Shown here one piece after another: positions 32,754 to 41,421 of a stretch of DNA of 64,000 nucleotides; the first letter of the stretch is position 1, and each line of letters begins with the position of its first letter. The notes below the pieces were generated by a model. That model was not told the origin of the DNA. It made no database searches and saw nothing but the letters and a program-made list of their open reading frames with translations. Made by a program: the position numbers and the translations under genes. Origin of the DNA: Betaproteobacteria bacterium (lineage in GTDB: Bacteria > Pseudomonadota > Gammaproteobacteria > Burkholderiales > CAIKXV01); the NCBI GenBank assembly GCA_947458265.1, contig CANGYF010000003.1:62001-126000 (forward strand). The letters run 5' to 3'.

Positions 32754-32945
32754 ATCGTTCCTCCGTTCATTCAGGCGCGGATCGGCCAACGCCTTGACCC
32801 CTGCCGCGCAACCGACGCCGTACAAGGGCGTCTGATGCGCCTTATGGTACCCGGCTTCAGGATCGCCTCCGCTCGAGGCGGCGCGCTGCTGCTACACTGA
32901 TCGTCGACCGGGCGCAGACAGTCCGGCGCTCATGGAGGAAGTGAC

Positions 32946-33944
32946 ATGGATCGTCGTCCGCACCCCGCCCGGGCCGTCGTGCCTGCCGTCCTGTTCTCGG
33001 CCAGTGTTGCCTGGCTTGCAGGCCCGTCCGATGCCGCAGCCCAGTCCGGCAAGTGGCCGGAGCGGCCGATCCGCACCATCGTCGCTTATGCCCCGGGCGG
33101 CGGCACCGACGTCGTGGCCCGCCTGCTCGCACCGCGCGTGTCGGAGGAACTTGGCCAGCCGGTCGTGCTCGACAACCGGCCGGGCGCCGGCGGGACCATC
33201 GGCACCGAAATCGTGATCCGGTCGAACCCGGACGGCTATACCCAGCTGGTGATCCCGTCCAGCTATGCCAGCAGCGCGCCGCTGTACAAGCTCAGCTTCG
33301 ACCCGATCAAGGACATCACGCCGATCAGCCTGATAGGCATCGGTCCGCTGGTGATGCTGGTGCATCCGTCGTCCAGGATCACCACGTTGAAGGAGATGAT
33401 CGAATTCGCGCGCGCCAATCCCGGCAAGGTGAGCTTCGGATCTTCCGGCATCGGCGGTACGCCCCACCTGTCGGGTGAACTGTTGCAGCAACTGACCGGC
33501 GTGCAGCTGTCGCATGTTCCGTACAAGGGCGACGGCCCCGCGATGGCCGACCTGATGGGTGGCCACATCACCGCCGCGTTCGCAGCCGGCGCCTCGGCGG
33601 TACCGCAGGTGCGCGGCGGCAAGCTGCGTGCGCTCGGGGTTACCACCGAGAAGCGCGCGCCCGGCGCGCCCGAACTGCCGGCGATGAGCGAGACCGTTCC
33701 GGGCTTCTCGTCCAGCACCTGGTACGGGCTGGTCGGTCCGGTCGGGCTGCCGAAGCCGGTGGTTGATCGGATGAGCCAGGTGATGAAGCGCGTGCTCGAG
33801 CGTCCCGAGGTGCAGGAGCGGTTGCGGGCGGACGTCGTCGAGCCGACGCCTGCGGCTTCCGCGCAGGACTTCACCCGCTTCATCCAGAGCGAGATTGCGC
33901 TCTGGACCAAGGTGATCCGCACCGGGAAGATCCGTATCGAGTGA
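32946..33944 (+). CDS. Bug-type receptor protein, free-standing
   Basis: A 332-residue TctC-family receptor; GAGGAAG before the ATG at 32946 supports the start. The signal peptide ends near residue 35 (GPSDAAAQ). Mature motifs are RPIRTIVAYAPGGGTDVVAR, VVLDNRPGAGGTIGTE and HVPYKGDGPAMADLMGG. It is followed by 103 bases and then a second receptor with its own promoter, so it may be monocistronic. The enzyme partner could be the CMD protein or the aldolase next door, which are in other transcripts, or none. Confidence 0.92.
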   Translation: MDRRPHPARAVVPAVLFSASVAWLAGPSDAAAQSGKWPERPIRTIVAYAPGGGTDVVARLLAPRVSEELGQPVVLDNRPGAGGTIGTEIVIRSNPDGYTQLVIPSSYASSAPLYKLSFDPIKDITPISLIGIGPLVMLVHPSSRITTLKEMIEFARANPGKVSFGSSGIGGTPHLSGELLQQLTGVQLSHVPYKGDGPAMADLMGGHITAAFAAGASAVPQVRGGKLRALGVTTEKRAPGAPELPAMSETVPGFSSSTWYGLVGPVGLPKPVVDRMSQVMKRVLERPEVQERLRADVVEPTPAASAQDFTRFIQSEIALWTKVIRTGKIRIE

Positions 33945-33989
33945 GCGCTGGCTGCCGCGGCAAGCGGTGCCGCGTTGGCCGCTGTCGCC

Positions 33990-34018
33990 TTGACCCGGTT
34001 TTTGTGCCCGTGTAGTGT
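33990..34018 (+). promoter_or_regulatory. Promoter of the second Bug gene
   Basis: TTGACC (33990-33995) and TAGTGT (34013-34018) are spaced by 17 bases, 30 bases before the ATG at 34048. The -10 box is weak and shares bases with the palindrome at 34015-34026. A promoter blocked by a repressor at its -10 is a natural reading. Confidence 0.5.
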
Positions 34019-34026
34019 GATCACAC
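34015..34026. promoter_or_regulatory. 12-base perfect palindrome over the -10 box, probable operator
   Basis: GTGTGATCACAC is fully self-complementary and overlaps the -10 box of the promoter of the 34048-41387 run. The half-site TGTGA is also that of the CRP/FNR family, but without the usual six-base spacer. A GntR or LacI-type repressor is more plausible. No regulator gene is adjacent. Confidence 0.5.
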
Positions 34027-34047
34027 GATTTCCGGGGTGAGGACTGC

Positions 34048-35034
34048 ATGGTGCTGCACGCGATGACGAGGTGTTCCGTTCGGTGGTCTACGCTGCTGGC
34101 CGGCCTGCTCTTGGCCGGCAGCGCGATGGCCCAACCGGCCTTTCCGTCGAAGCCGATACGGGTGATCAACCCGTTCCCGCCCGGTGGCCCGGTCGACGTC
34201 GTGGGTCGGCCGGTGTTCGACCGCCTGCGCACCGCACTCGGCCAGCCGGTGATCATGGATCACCGCCCGGGCGCAGGCTCGATGATCGGCTCGGCAGCTG
34301 TCGCGAAGGCCGCGCCCGACGGCTATACCCTCCTTGCCACCGCCGGGCAGCACACGATCAACCTGAGCGTGTATGCGAAGGTGCCGTACGACACGGTGAA
34401 GGACTTCGCCTCGGTCAGCATGCTGGCGATCGGGCCGTACGTGTTCGTCGTGCATCCATCCGTGCCCGCGCGCTCGATGAAGGAACTCGTCGCGCTCGCC
34501 CGGCGGATGCCCGGCAAGATGACCTATGCATCGGCGAGCCCGGGCAGCGGCTTCCACATGGCGTCTGAACTGCTGAACCTGATGGCCGGCATCAAGACGC
34601 TGCATGTGCCGTACAAGGGCGGTGCACCGGCGGGCATCGCGCTGCTCGGCGGGGAAGTCGACATGATGTTCTCGAGCCCGGCGGTGGTGCTGCCGCATGT
34701 GCAGTCTGGCCGGATGCGTGCACTCGCAGTGACCACCCCTGCGCGTTTCGGGCAGTTGCCCGATGTGCCCACGATGGGCGAGGCCGGACTCGCCGGATTC
34801 GACGCGCAGGCGTGGTACGGCATGTTCGCGCCGGCTGCCACGCCGAGGGAAACCATCGCATTCATCGCGGACCAGCTTGACCGGGTGCTGAAGACGCCCG
34901 AGATACGCGAAGCGTACCGACTCGCCGGCGTGGAGCCCGTAGGCGGCACGCCCGCATCCTTCGATGAGCGCGTGAAGAGCGACATCGCGAAATGGGCGCG
35001 GGTGGCGCGCGATGCACGCGTGCAGGTCGACTGA
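34048..35034 (+). CDS. Bug-type receptor protein heading the amide/heterocycle run
   Basis: A 328-residue TctC-family receptor with a short signal peptide (LLAGLLLAGSAMAQ, to about 28). Motifs are KPIRVINPFPPGGPVDVVGR, VIMDHRPGAGSMIGSAAV and HVPYKGGAPAGIALLGG. The His in MDHRPG replaces the usual Asn of DNRPG, which contacts the ligand carboxylate in known Bugs. It is the first gene of a same-strand run continuing with RidA, an isochorismatase-like hydrolase, a CocE-like hydrolase, two more Bugs and an M29-like enzyme. The operator-like palindrome and promoter lie just upstream. Confidence 0.92.
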   Translation: MVLHAMTRCSVRWSTLLAGLLLAGSAMAQPAFPSKPIRVINPFPPGGPVDVVGRPVFDRLRTALGQPVIMDHRPGAGSMIGSAAVAKAAPDGYTLLATAGQHTINLSVYAKVPYDTVKDFASVSMLAIGPYVFVVHPSVPARSMKELVALARRMPGKMTYASASPGSGFHMASELLNLMAGIKTLHVPYKGGAPAGIALLGGEVDMMFSSPAVVLPHVQSGRMRALAVTTPARFGQLPDVPTMGEAGLAGFDAQAWYGMFAPAATPRETIAFIADQLDRVLKTPEIREAYRLAGVEPVGGTPASFDERVKSDIAKWARVARDARVQVD

Positions 35035-35066
35035 CCTCCTGCAGACGATCCTTTTCGGAGATACAC

Positions 35067-35510
35067 ATGGGCGACACGAAACGCATCGAAGACATCACCC
35101 GCAGCAGCCATCCGATCCCGGAGCGCAGCGAAGAGCTGCCGTACTCTCCAGCCGTGGTGATCAGTGGCCCCGTGGATACGATCTACCTGTCCGGCATGAC
35201 CGCGGCACCGCTGTACCACTCGCATCCGCATATCCGCGAAGAGCATTTCCATGCGCCGGACATCGAGACCCAGGTCCGGCGCGCGATGGACAAGATCAAG
35301 CTGATCCTCGAGAAGGAAGGGCTGACGCTGCGCCACATCGTGAAGATGACGAAGTACCTCACCGACATGCGCGACCAGGAAGGTGTTTCGAACACGATGC
35401 GCGAGTACCTCGGCGACTGGAAGCCGGCCAGCACGACGATCTGCGTGCACTGCCTGAACCAGCCGGGTGCCCGGATCGAGATCGACGTCACTGCAGTCAG
35501 GCCGCGCTGA
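35067..35510 (+). CDS. RidA family protein
   Basis: A 147-residue protein of the RidA/YjgF/UK114 family of trimeric enamine/imine deaminases. Recognisable are YSPAVVISGPVDTIYLSGMT, the helix segment VRRAMDKIKLILEKEGLTLRH, and CLNQPGARIEIDVTAVRP, whose Arg is the catalytic residue. The N-terminal 20 residues and an internal loop lengthen it over the usual 130. It follows the Bug gene by 32 bases and belongs to the run. RidA homologues in catabolic clusters, such as RutC, handle aminoacrylate-type intermediates of nitrogen heterocycle breakdown. Confidence 0.9.
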   Translation: MGDTKRIEDITRSSHPIPERSEELPYSPAVVISGPVDTIYLSGMTAAPLYHSHPHIREEHFHAPDIETQVRRAMDKIKLILEKEGLTLRHIVKMTKYLTDMRDQEGVSNTMREYLGDWKPASTTICVHCLNQPGARIEIDVTAVRPR

Positions 35511-35580
35511 AGTGCAACCGGCCGCAGAGCCGGTAACGAAGGGGGCGGCATGGTCTGTATCGTCCATGACGGAGAAGTCG

Positions 35581-36330
35581 ATGCCGATGGCCGTGCCGCA
35601 AGACCTCCGAAGCCTGCATCATCCGCCGGAGCCACCGTTGAGCATCGAACAGGACCTTGAAGCCGCGCAGCGGCTCGCACACCGCCCGCTGCTGGTGACG
35701 CTCGGGCAGAAGGTCGAGCCAGCGCACACCGCGCTGGTGGTGATCGACATGCAGAACGACTTCTGTGCGAGCGGCGGCATGGTGTCGAAGGACGGTCGCG
35801 ACATCTCCGAGGCACAGCGCATGGCGGCTCGCCTGCCACCGCTGCTGTCGGCCGCGCGCGAGGCGGGCGTGCTGTGCGTCTTCGTGCGCTGCGAGTACAC
35901 GTCGGGAGGCAACGCGTACCTGTCCGATCCGTGGCTGGAGCAGGCGGTGCGCGAGCGCAAGGGCGGTTTCACGACCATCCCGGTATGCGAGAAGGATTCA
36001 TGGGCGGGCGACTGGTACGAGGACATCCGGCCGATCGATGGCGACATCGTGGTGGTGAAGAACCGCTATGACGCGTTCCAGGGGACCAACCTCGACCTCG
36101 TGCTGCGCTCGCATGGCATCCGCACGGTGGTGCTGACCGGCGTGGTCACCAACGTCTGCGTCGAGACGACGGCGCGTTCGGCGTTCGTTCACGACTACTA
36201 TGTCGTGATGGCCGAGGACGGCTGTGCCGCCTACGTGCCGGAAGACCATGCACAGACGATGCGCAACATCCGGCGCTTCTTCGGCGTGACGCCGTCGATC
36301 GCGGAGATTCGCGCGACCTGGGCGACCTAG
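35581..36330 (+). CDS. Isochorismatase-like cysteine hydrolase
   Basis: A 249-residue cysteine hydrolase with the Asp-Lys-Cys triad. Asp56 is in VVIDMQNDFC, Lys160 in VVVKNRYDAF and Cys193 in VTNVCVETTARSAF. The last motif, with VVTNVCVE, is typical of amidases such as nicotinamidase, N-carbamoylsarcosine amidase, ureidoacrylate and maleamate hydrolases. GGAG six bases before the ATG at 35581 supports that start; others at 35566 and 35587 remain possible. Beside RidA and an M29/NicX-like gene, hydrolysis of an amide or ureido intermediate is the best guess. Confidence 0.91.
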   Translation: MPMAVPQDLRSLHHPPEPPLSIEQDLEAAQRLAHRPLLVTLGQKVEPAHTALVVIDMQNDFCASGGMVSKDGRDISEAQRMAARLPPLLSAAREAGVLCVFVRCEYTSGGNAYLSDPWLEQAVRERKGGFTTIPVCEKDSWAGDWYEDIRPIDGDIVVVKNRYDAFQGTNLDLVLRSHGIRTVVLTGVVTNVCVETTARSAFVHDYYVVMAEDGCAAYVPEDHAQTMRNIRRFFGVTPSIAEIRATWAT

Positions 36331-36383
36331 ACGCGCGGGATGCAGGAACGGGAGGGGCCGCATCGCGGCCAGGGGAGAAGCAC

Positions 36384-38132
36384 GTGGAGAAGAGCGAACT
36401 GCGCGACGGCATGCGCATCCTGTGGGATGCGCCGATCCCGATGGACGATGGCATCGTGCTGCGCGCCGATGTATTCCTGCCACCGGGCGAGGGCCGGTAT
36501 CCGGTGATCCTGTCTTATGGTCCGTACGGCAAGGGACTCGCCTTCCAGGACGGCAACAAGGCGGCGTGGGAGCGGCTGATCGCCCTGCACCCGGACGTGG
36601 CGGAAGGTTCGACCAACGTCTACCAGACCTGGGAACTGGTTGACCCGGAGAAATGGGTGCCAGATGGCTATGCGGTGGTGCGCGTCGATGGCCGCGGCAC
36701 CGGGCGCTCGCCGGGCGTGGTCGATCCGTGGTCGCCGCGCGAGACGCGCGACTTCCACGATTGCATCGAGTGGGCGGGCGTGCAGCCGTGGAGCAGCGGC
36801 AAGGTCGGGCTGAACGGGATCTCCTACTACGCGATGAATGCCTGGCAGGTGGCCTGCCTGAAGCCGCCGCACCTCACGGCGATCGTCACCTGGGAAGGCT
36901 CGTCCGACTTCTATCGCGAGGCGACGCGCCACGGCGGCATCTTCTCGCGCTTCCTCACCAACTGGTTCCCGCGCGCGGTGCACCGGTCACAGCACGGCTA
37001 TGGAGAGCGCGGCTTCCGCAGCAGGGCCACCGGGGAACTGATCGCCGGGCCGGAGACGCTGCCCGACGAGGAACTGGCGCGCAACCGGATCGACTTCAAC
37101 CAGTGGATCCTCGACCATCCGTTCGACGACGACGCGCATCGCGAGCGCTCGCCCGACCTGTCGCAGGTCGAGGTACCGTTCCTCACCGCGGCCAACTGGG
37201 GCGGACAGGGACTGCATACCAGAGGTAACTTCGAAGCCTTCGTCCGTGCCCCGGCGAAGCAGAAGTGGCTCGAAGCGCATGGCGGCGCGCACTGGGAAAG
37301 CTTCCACACGACGCGCTGCGAGCTGATGCAGAAGCGCTTCTTCGGGCACTTCCTGAAGGGCGAGGACACCGGCTGGGATACGCAGCCACGGGTGCTGCTG
37401 CAGGTGCGCCATCCCGACCGCTTCGAGGAGCGGGCCGAAGGCGAATGGCCGATCGCCCGCACACAGTGGACGAAGTTCTACCTCGATCCGACGACGATGG
37501 CGTTCGGTCCCGGCGAGCCTGGCGCGACGGCATCGCTCGCCTACCAGACCGGGGGCGACGGCCTGCTGTTCAGCACGCCGCCGCTGGAGGCGCCGATGGA
37601 GATCACCGGTCCGGTGGCTGCGAAGCTGCGGCTGAGTTCCGACAGCACCGATGCCGACGTGTTCATGGTGCTGCGCGTGTTCGCGCCCGATGGCACCGAG
37701 GTCGCGTTCCAGGGCTCCAACGATCCGAGGACGCCGGTGGGGCTCGGCTGGCTGCGCGCGTCGCATCGCAAGCTCGACCCTGCGCGTTCGCTGCCGTACC
37801 GCCCATGGCATGTCCATGACGAGGTGCAGCCACTGGAGCCCGGGGTACCGGTGGACCTCGATGTCGAGATCTGGCCGACCTGCATCGTGGTGCCGGCCGG
37901 GTATCGGCTCGCGCTGTCGGTGCGCGGCTGCGACTACGCCTATCCTGGCCCACCGCTGAGCATCCCCGGCGTGCACTACACGCTGACTGGCGTCGGGCCA
38001 TTCCTGCATGACCATCCACAGGACCGTCCGCCGGAGATGTTTGGCGGAAGCAACACCTTGCATTTCGAACCGGGCAGGCAGCCTTACGTGCTGTTGCCGG
38101 TGATCCCGCACGCGCGGAACGGAGGAGACTGA
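36384..38132 (+). CDS. CocE/NonD family hydrolase
   Basis: A 582-residue alpha/beta hydrolase of the X-Pro dipeptidyl-peptidase S15/CocE family. The core starts ADVFLPPGEGRYPVILSYGPYGKG, the nucleophile is Ser147 in LNGISYYAM, and the catalytic His is His303 in GGAHWES. The C-terminal part (about 370-580) is the jelly-roll domain found in CocE (PVAAKLRLSSDSTDADVFMVL). Family members hydrolyse cocaine, acyl esters or N-terminal peptides. It stands between the isochorismatase-like gene and two Bug genes in one run, so it may cut an ester or amide of the captured compound. The next gene starts one base after its stop. Confidence 0.91.
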   Translation: MEKSELRDGMRILWDAPIPMDDGIVLRADVFLPPGEGRYPVILSYGPYGKGLAFQDGNKAAWERLIALHPDVAEGSTNVYQTWELVDPEKWVPDGYAVVRVDGRGTGRSPGVVDPWSPRETRDFHDCIEWAGVQPWSSGKVGLNGISYYAMNAWQVACLKPPHLTAIVTWEGSSDFYREATRHGGIFSRFLTNWFPRAVHRSQHGYGERGFRSRATGELIAGPETLPDEELARNRIDFNQWILDHPFDDDAHRERSPDLSQVEVPFLTAANWGGQGLHTRGNFEAFVRAPAKQKWLEAHGGAHWESFHTTRCELMQKRFFGHFLKGEDTGWDTQPRVLLQVRHPDRFEERAEGEWPIARTQWTKFYLDPTTMAFGPGEPGATASLAYQTGGDGLLFSTPPLEAPMEITGPVAAKLRLSSDSTDADVFMVLRVFAPDGTEVAFQGSNDPRTPVGLGWLRASHRKLDPARSLPYRPWHVHDEVQPLEPGVPVDLDVEIWPTCIVVPAGYRLALSVRGCDYAYPGPPLSIPGVHYTLTGVGPFLHDHPQDRPPEMFGGSNTLHFEPGRQPYVLLPVIPHARNGGD

Positions 38133-38133
38133 A

Positions 38134-39123
38134 ATGGCAGCAACGAAGAGCAGTACGATGCGTGGATCGACCGCAGCGGCGGTGGCCCTGCTGGCGGTAT
38201 TCGGCGCTACGGCCGGCAGCGTACAGGCCCAGTCGTATCCCTCGCGCCCGGTACGCGTGATCGTGCCGTTCCCGCCGGGCAGCGCCCCGGACCAGATCAT
38301 GCGCTTCGTTACCCAGCACATGGCACAGACATCCGGCCAGCCGTTCATCATGGACAACCGGCCAGGTGCCAACGGCAACATCGGCGTCGAGGTCGCTGCG
38401 CGGGCGACGCCGGACGGCTATACGCTGGTCAGCGCCAACAACACCACCTTCGCCGGCAACGTGAGCCTGTACAAGAAGCTGCCGTTCGACATCCAGAAGG
38501 ACTTCACCCCGGTCGCGCGGTTCATCACCACCGGACTGTTGCTGGTGGTGCGCAACGAACTGCCCGCGAAGGACCTGCGCGAGTTCATCGCGTTCGCGAA
38601 GTCGCGCCAGGGCAAGCTCACTGCCGGCCAGGCTTCGGCCGGCATGCGGGTGTCGATCGGCATGATGCGCTCGCTCGCCGGTGCCGAACTGCTCGAGGTG
38701 TCATACAAGGGCACGCCGCAGGCGGTAACCGACGTGATCGGCGGGCAGATCGATTCCACGTTCTCGGACTTCGCGGCGGGACTCCAACTGGTGCGCGCCG
38801 GCAAGATGCGCGCGCTGGGCGTCACCACCGCGAAGCGCAGCCCGACGCTGCCGGACGTGCCGGCGATCGGCGAAGTGGTGCCAGGTTATGACGTGACGGT
38901 CTGGGCAGGCCTCGCCGCACCGGCCGGCGTCCCGAAGCCGATCATCGATCAGTTGTGGATGCTGTCGTCGAAGGCGCTCGCCGACGAGGGCGTGCGCAAG
39001 TCGCTCAACGCGCTCAACTTCAGCGTCGAACCGCTGAACCCGGTCGAGTTCTCGGCGTACGTGCGCAGCGAGACCCAGCGCTGGGCGAAGATGGTGAAGG
39101 ATGCAGCGATCGAGCCGGAGTGA
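38134..39123 (+). CDS. Bug-type receptor protein, second in the run
   Basis: A 329-residue TctC-family receptor, start ATG at 38134 with GGAGGAG upstream and only one base after the CocE stop, so co-translation is likely. The signal peptide ends at about residue 32 (AVFGATAGSVQAQ). Motifs are RPVRVIVPFPPGSAPDQIMR, FIMDNRPGANGNIG and VSYKGTPQAVTDVIGG. The loop PPGSAPD departs from PGGxxD, and the second-domain strand starts with VSYKG rather than HVPYKG. These changes, not seen in the other Bugs here, suggest another ligand. Confidence 0.92.
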   Translation: MAATKSSTMRGSTAAAVALLAVFGATAGSVQAQSYPSRPVRVIVPFPPGSAPDQIMRFVTQHMAQTSGQPFIMDNRPGANGNIGVEVAARATPDGYTLVSANNTTFAGNVSLYKKLPFDIQKDFTPVARFITTGLLLVVRNELPAKDLREFIAFAKSRQGKLTAGQASAGMRVSIGMMRSLAGAELLEVSYKGTPQAVTDVIGGQIDSTFSDFAAGLQLVRAGKMRALGVTTAKRSPTLPDVPAIGEVVPGYDVTVWAGLAAPAGVPKPIIDQLWMLSSKALADEGVRKSLNALNFSVEPLNPVEFSAYVRSETQRWAKMVKDAAIEPE

Positions 39124-39157
39124 CCTGACCCCGCCGTCGCGATGCTATGCTGGACCA

Positions 39158-40204
39158 ATGACTAATCACCTGCCCGCGCCGGCCGACCGGCCCGCACCGG
39201 ATACGGCCCGGTCAAGCCGCAAGGCCCGCGCGTCCGCTTCGCCGTGGCTGTCGTTCACAGCCCTGGCACTGCTCGCTGCCGCCGCTACGCCCGCCTCCGC
39301 CCAGCAATGGCCGGCCAGGGGCATCGTCGTCGTGTCTCCATTCGCACCCGGCGGTGCAAACGACCTGATTGCGCGCACGATGTCCGCCAAGCTCGCCGAG
39401 GCGCTGGGCGTCGCGGTCACGGTCGAGAATCGCGGCGGCGCCGGTGCCACGCTTGGCACTGCCTACGTGGCACGGGCGGCGCCGGACGGCTACACGCTGC
39501 TGGTGGCCGGTCAGAGCAGCCTCGCGTTCGCGCCGCACCTGTATGCGAAGCTGCCCTACGATTCGCTGCGCGACTTTGCGCCGATCATGAACGTCGCGCT
39601 CGGTCCCTATGCGCTGACGGTGAACGCGCGCGTGCCGGCGAAGACCGTGGCCGAGTTGATGAAGATCGCGCGCAGCAAGCCGCAGGCGCTGACCTTTGCC
39701 ACCTCGGGTGCCGGGTCGGTGTCGCATCTCACGATGGAAACGCTGACCGCATCGACTGGCCTCGACCTGGTGCACGTGCCCTACAAGGGCATGGTGCCTG
39801 CGATCACCGCGATGACCACCGGCGAGGTCGACATGATGTTCGCCGACCTCGGGCTGGTACAGCCTATGGTGCAGGCTGGCAAGCTGCGCGTGCTGGCGGT
39901 GTCGGGCCGCAGCCGTTCCATCATCGAACCCTCGCTGCCGACGATGGTCGAGTCCGGCTTCAAGGAAGTCGTCGGCGAGGGACGATTCGGCTTCCTCGCG
40001 CCGGCCGGCACGCCGAAGGAGATCATCGCGCGGCTGCACGGCATCCTGGCCACTGCGGTGAAGGGGCAGGATGTACGCGAGCGGTTCGCCAAGCTCGGCT
40101 ACGAACCCACCAGTGACACGCCGGAGCAGTTCGCGGCGTTGATGAAGGCCGAACATGAACGCTTCGGCAGGCAGATCCGCCAGTTGAAGATCAAGGCCGA
40201 GTAG
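39158..40204 (+). CDS. Bug-type receptor protein, third in the run
   Basis: A 348-residue TctC-family receptor. The ATG at 39158 has no clear ribosome-binding site, while a TATGCT lies six bases before it, so a leaderless transcript is conceivable. The signal peptide is long (about 49 residues, with a charged N-region rich in Arg and Lys) and ends in TPASAQQ. Motifs are RGIVVVSPFAPGGANDLIAR, VTVENRGGAGATLGTAYVAR and HVPYKGMVPAITAMTTG. The start at 39101 offered by the longer frame overlaps the previous gene and is less likely. It lies ten bases before the M29-like gene and should be translated with it. Confidence 0.92.
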   Translation: MTNHLPAPADRPAPDTARSSRKARASASPWLSFTALALLAAAATPASAQQWPARGIVVVSPFAPGGANDLIARTMSAKLAEALGVAVTVENRGGAGATLGTAYVARAAPDGYTLLVAGQSSLAFAPHLYAKLPYDSLRDFAPIMNVALGPYALTVNARVPAKTVAELMKIARSKPQALTFATSGAGSVSHLTMETLTASTGLDLVHVPYKGMVPAITAMTTGEVDMMFADLGLVQPMVQAGKLRVLAVSGRSRSIIEPSLPTMVESGFKEVVGEGRFGFLAPAGTPKEIIARLHGILATAVKGQDVRERFAKLGYEPTSDTPEQFAALMKAEHERFGRQIRQLKIKAE

Positions 40205-40214
40205 AGGAGACCCC

Positions 40215-41387
40215 ATGCTGACCCCAGATCCGCAGGCATTCAACGCAATGCCGCCGGTGAACGCCAACGAGACCTTCCTCACCGCCCAGTACTTCCAGGC
40301 GGTGGACAACATGATCAAGGTGTTCGCGATCCGGCCGGATGACAGGCTGCTGTTCCTGTCCGACTTCCTGATCGATCCGCGCGTGTTCCATGCGATCGAG
40401 GGCATCGCGCGTGCGCGCGGCGTGCGGCCCGAGATGTACATGAGCAGCAACTGGAATACCGGCGTGTTCCCGGAAGAGCTGAAGCCGGTCTACGAGAAGG
40501 CGACGCTGGTGGTGTCCACCTGGTTTGCCTCGATCGGCGACCCGTACTGCCTGAAGGTGCGCAAGGACACCGGGCAGCGCACGGTGAAGATGACCTACTT
40601 CCGCAATATCGACGTGCTGAAGACGCCGCAGGCGCGCTTCCCGGCGGAACTGGTCGGCGAGATCACCCGTGCCACGCGCGACATGTATCCGAAGAGCGAG
40701 TCGTTCTCGCTGAAGATCACCGACCCGCGCGGCACCGACTGGACGGCGAACTTCACGCCCGAGATGCGCGAGAACATGCTGAGTTCGAACCGCTGGCGCG
40801 GCCAGATGACGGCCGAGGAAGCCGGTGCCTACGTGCACTGGGTACCGACGCACGGGCCGAACGTCTACGACCGCACCACGCTCGGCAAGAAGATGGACCG
40901 TGGCGCCACCCGCAACGACGTGAACGGCATCGTCTATCCGCAGAGCGCGGTCGGCTTCCCGAAGCCGTTCAGCGAGAAGATCGGCGTGGTATTCGAGAAC
41001 GACCGTATCGTCGAGGTGCGCGGCCATTCGGAAGAGGCGGTCATCCTGCGCGACATGCTGGTCGGTGGCGTGCTGGTCGAGCTCGGTTGCGGCTTCAACC
41101 CGAAGGCTCCGCGCCAGGGCATCTACCCGGCTGGCTCGAATTCGCCCGGGGCGCTGCACTTCGGGATCGAGCTCGAGAAGCCCTGCTCGTACATCCAGCG
41201 CGCGATGCCCAACTGGGAGGAGCCGCCCATCCACATGGACCTGGTCTGCCTCGACTCCACCGTTACCGCCGGGCCGAACCTGCTGGTGCAGGATGGCCTA
41301 CTCACCGCGCTGCGCAGCCCGCAGGTGATCGAGGCTGCGCGCCGCTATGGCGATCCGGTCGATCTGCTCGAGGGATGGCCGGACTGA
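40215..41387 (+). CDS. M29-like metalloenzyme (aminopeptidase T/NicX-like)
   Basis: A 390-residue protein resembling the M29 leucyl-aminopeptidase/NicX superfamily. This includes 2,5-dihydroxypyridine 5,6-dioxygenase, an M29-like iron enzyme. Recognisable are RPDDRLLFLSDFLIDPRV near the start, VLVELGCGFNPKAPRQG, LHFGIELEKP and PPIHMDLVCLDSTVTAGP near the end, with several His, Glu and Asp for a divalent metal. I cannot tell peptidase from dioxygenase by eye. With RidA, an isochorismatase-like hydrolase and three receptors upstream, ring-opening of a nitrogen heterocycle is plausible. AGAGGAG precedes the ATG. Confidence 0.8.
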   Translation: MLTPDPQAFNAMPPVNANETFLTAQYFQAVDNMIKVFAIRPDDRLLFLSDFLIDPRVFHAIEGIARARGVRPEMYMSSNWNTGVFPEELKPVYEKATLVVSTWFASIGDPYCLKVRKDTGQRTVKMTYFRNIDVLKTPQARFPAELVGEITRATRDMYPKSESFSLKITDPRGTDWTANFTPEMRENMLSSNRWRGQMTAEEAGAYVHWVPTHGPNVYDRTTLGKKMDRGATRNDVNGIVYPQSAVGFPKPFSEKIGVVFENDRIVEVRGHSEEAVILRDMLVGGVLVELGCGFNPKAPRQGIYPAGSNSPGALHFGIELEKPCSYIQRAMPNWEEPPIHMDLVCLDSTVTAGPNLLVQDGLLTALRSPQVIEAARRYGDPVDLLEGWPD

Positions 41388-41421
41388 CCGCTCCGCTCCC
41401 GGCGTGCGGCAGCCTGCGGCG

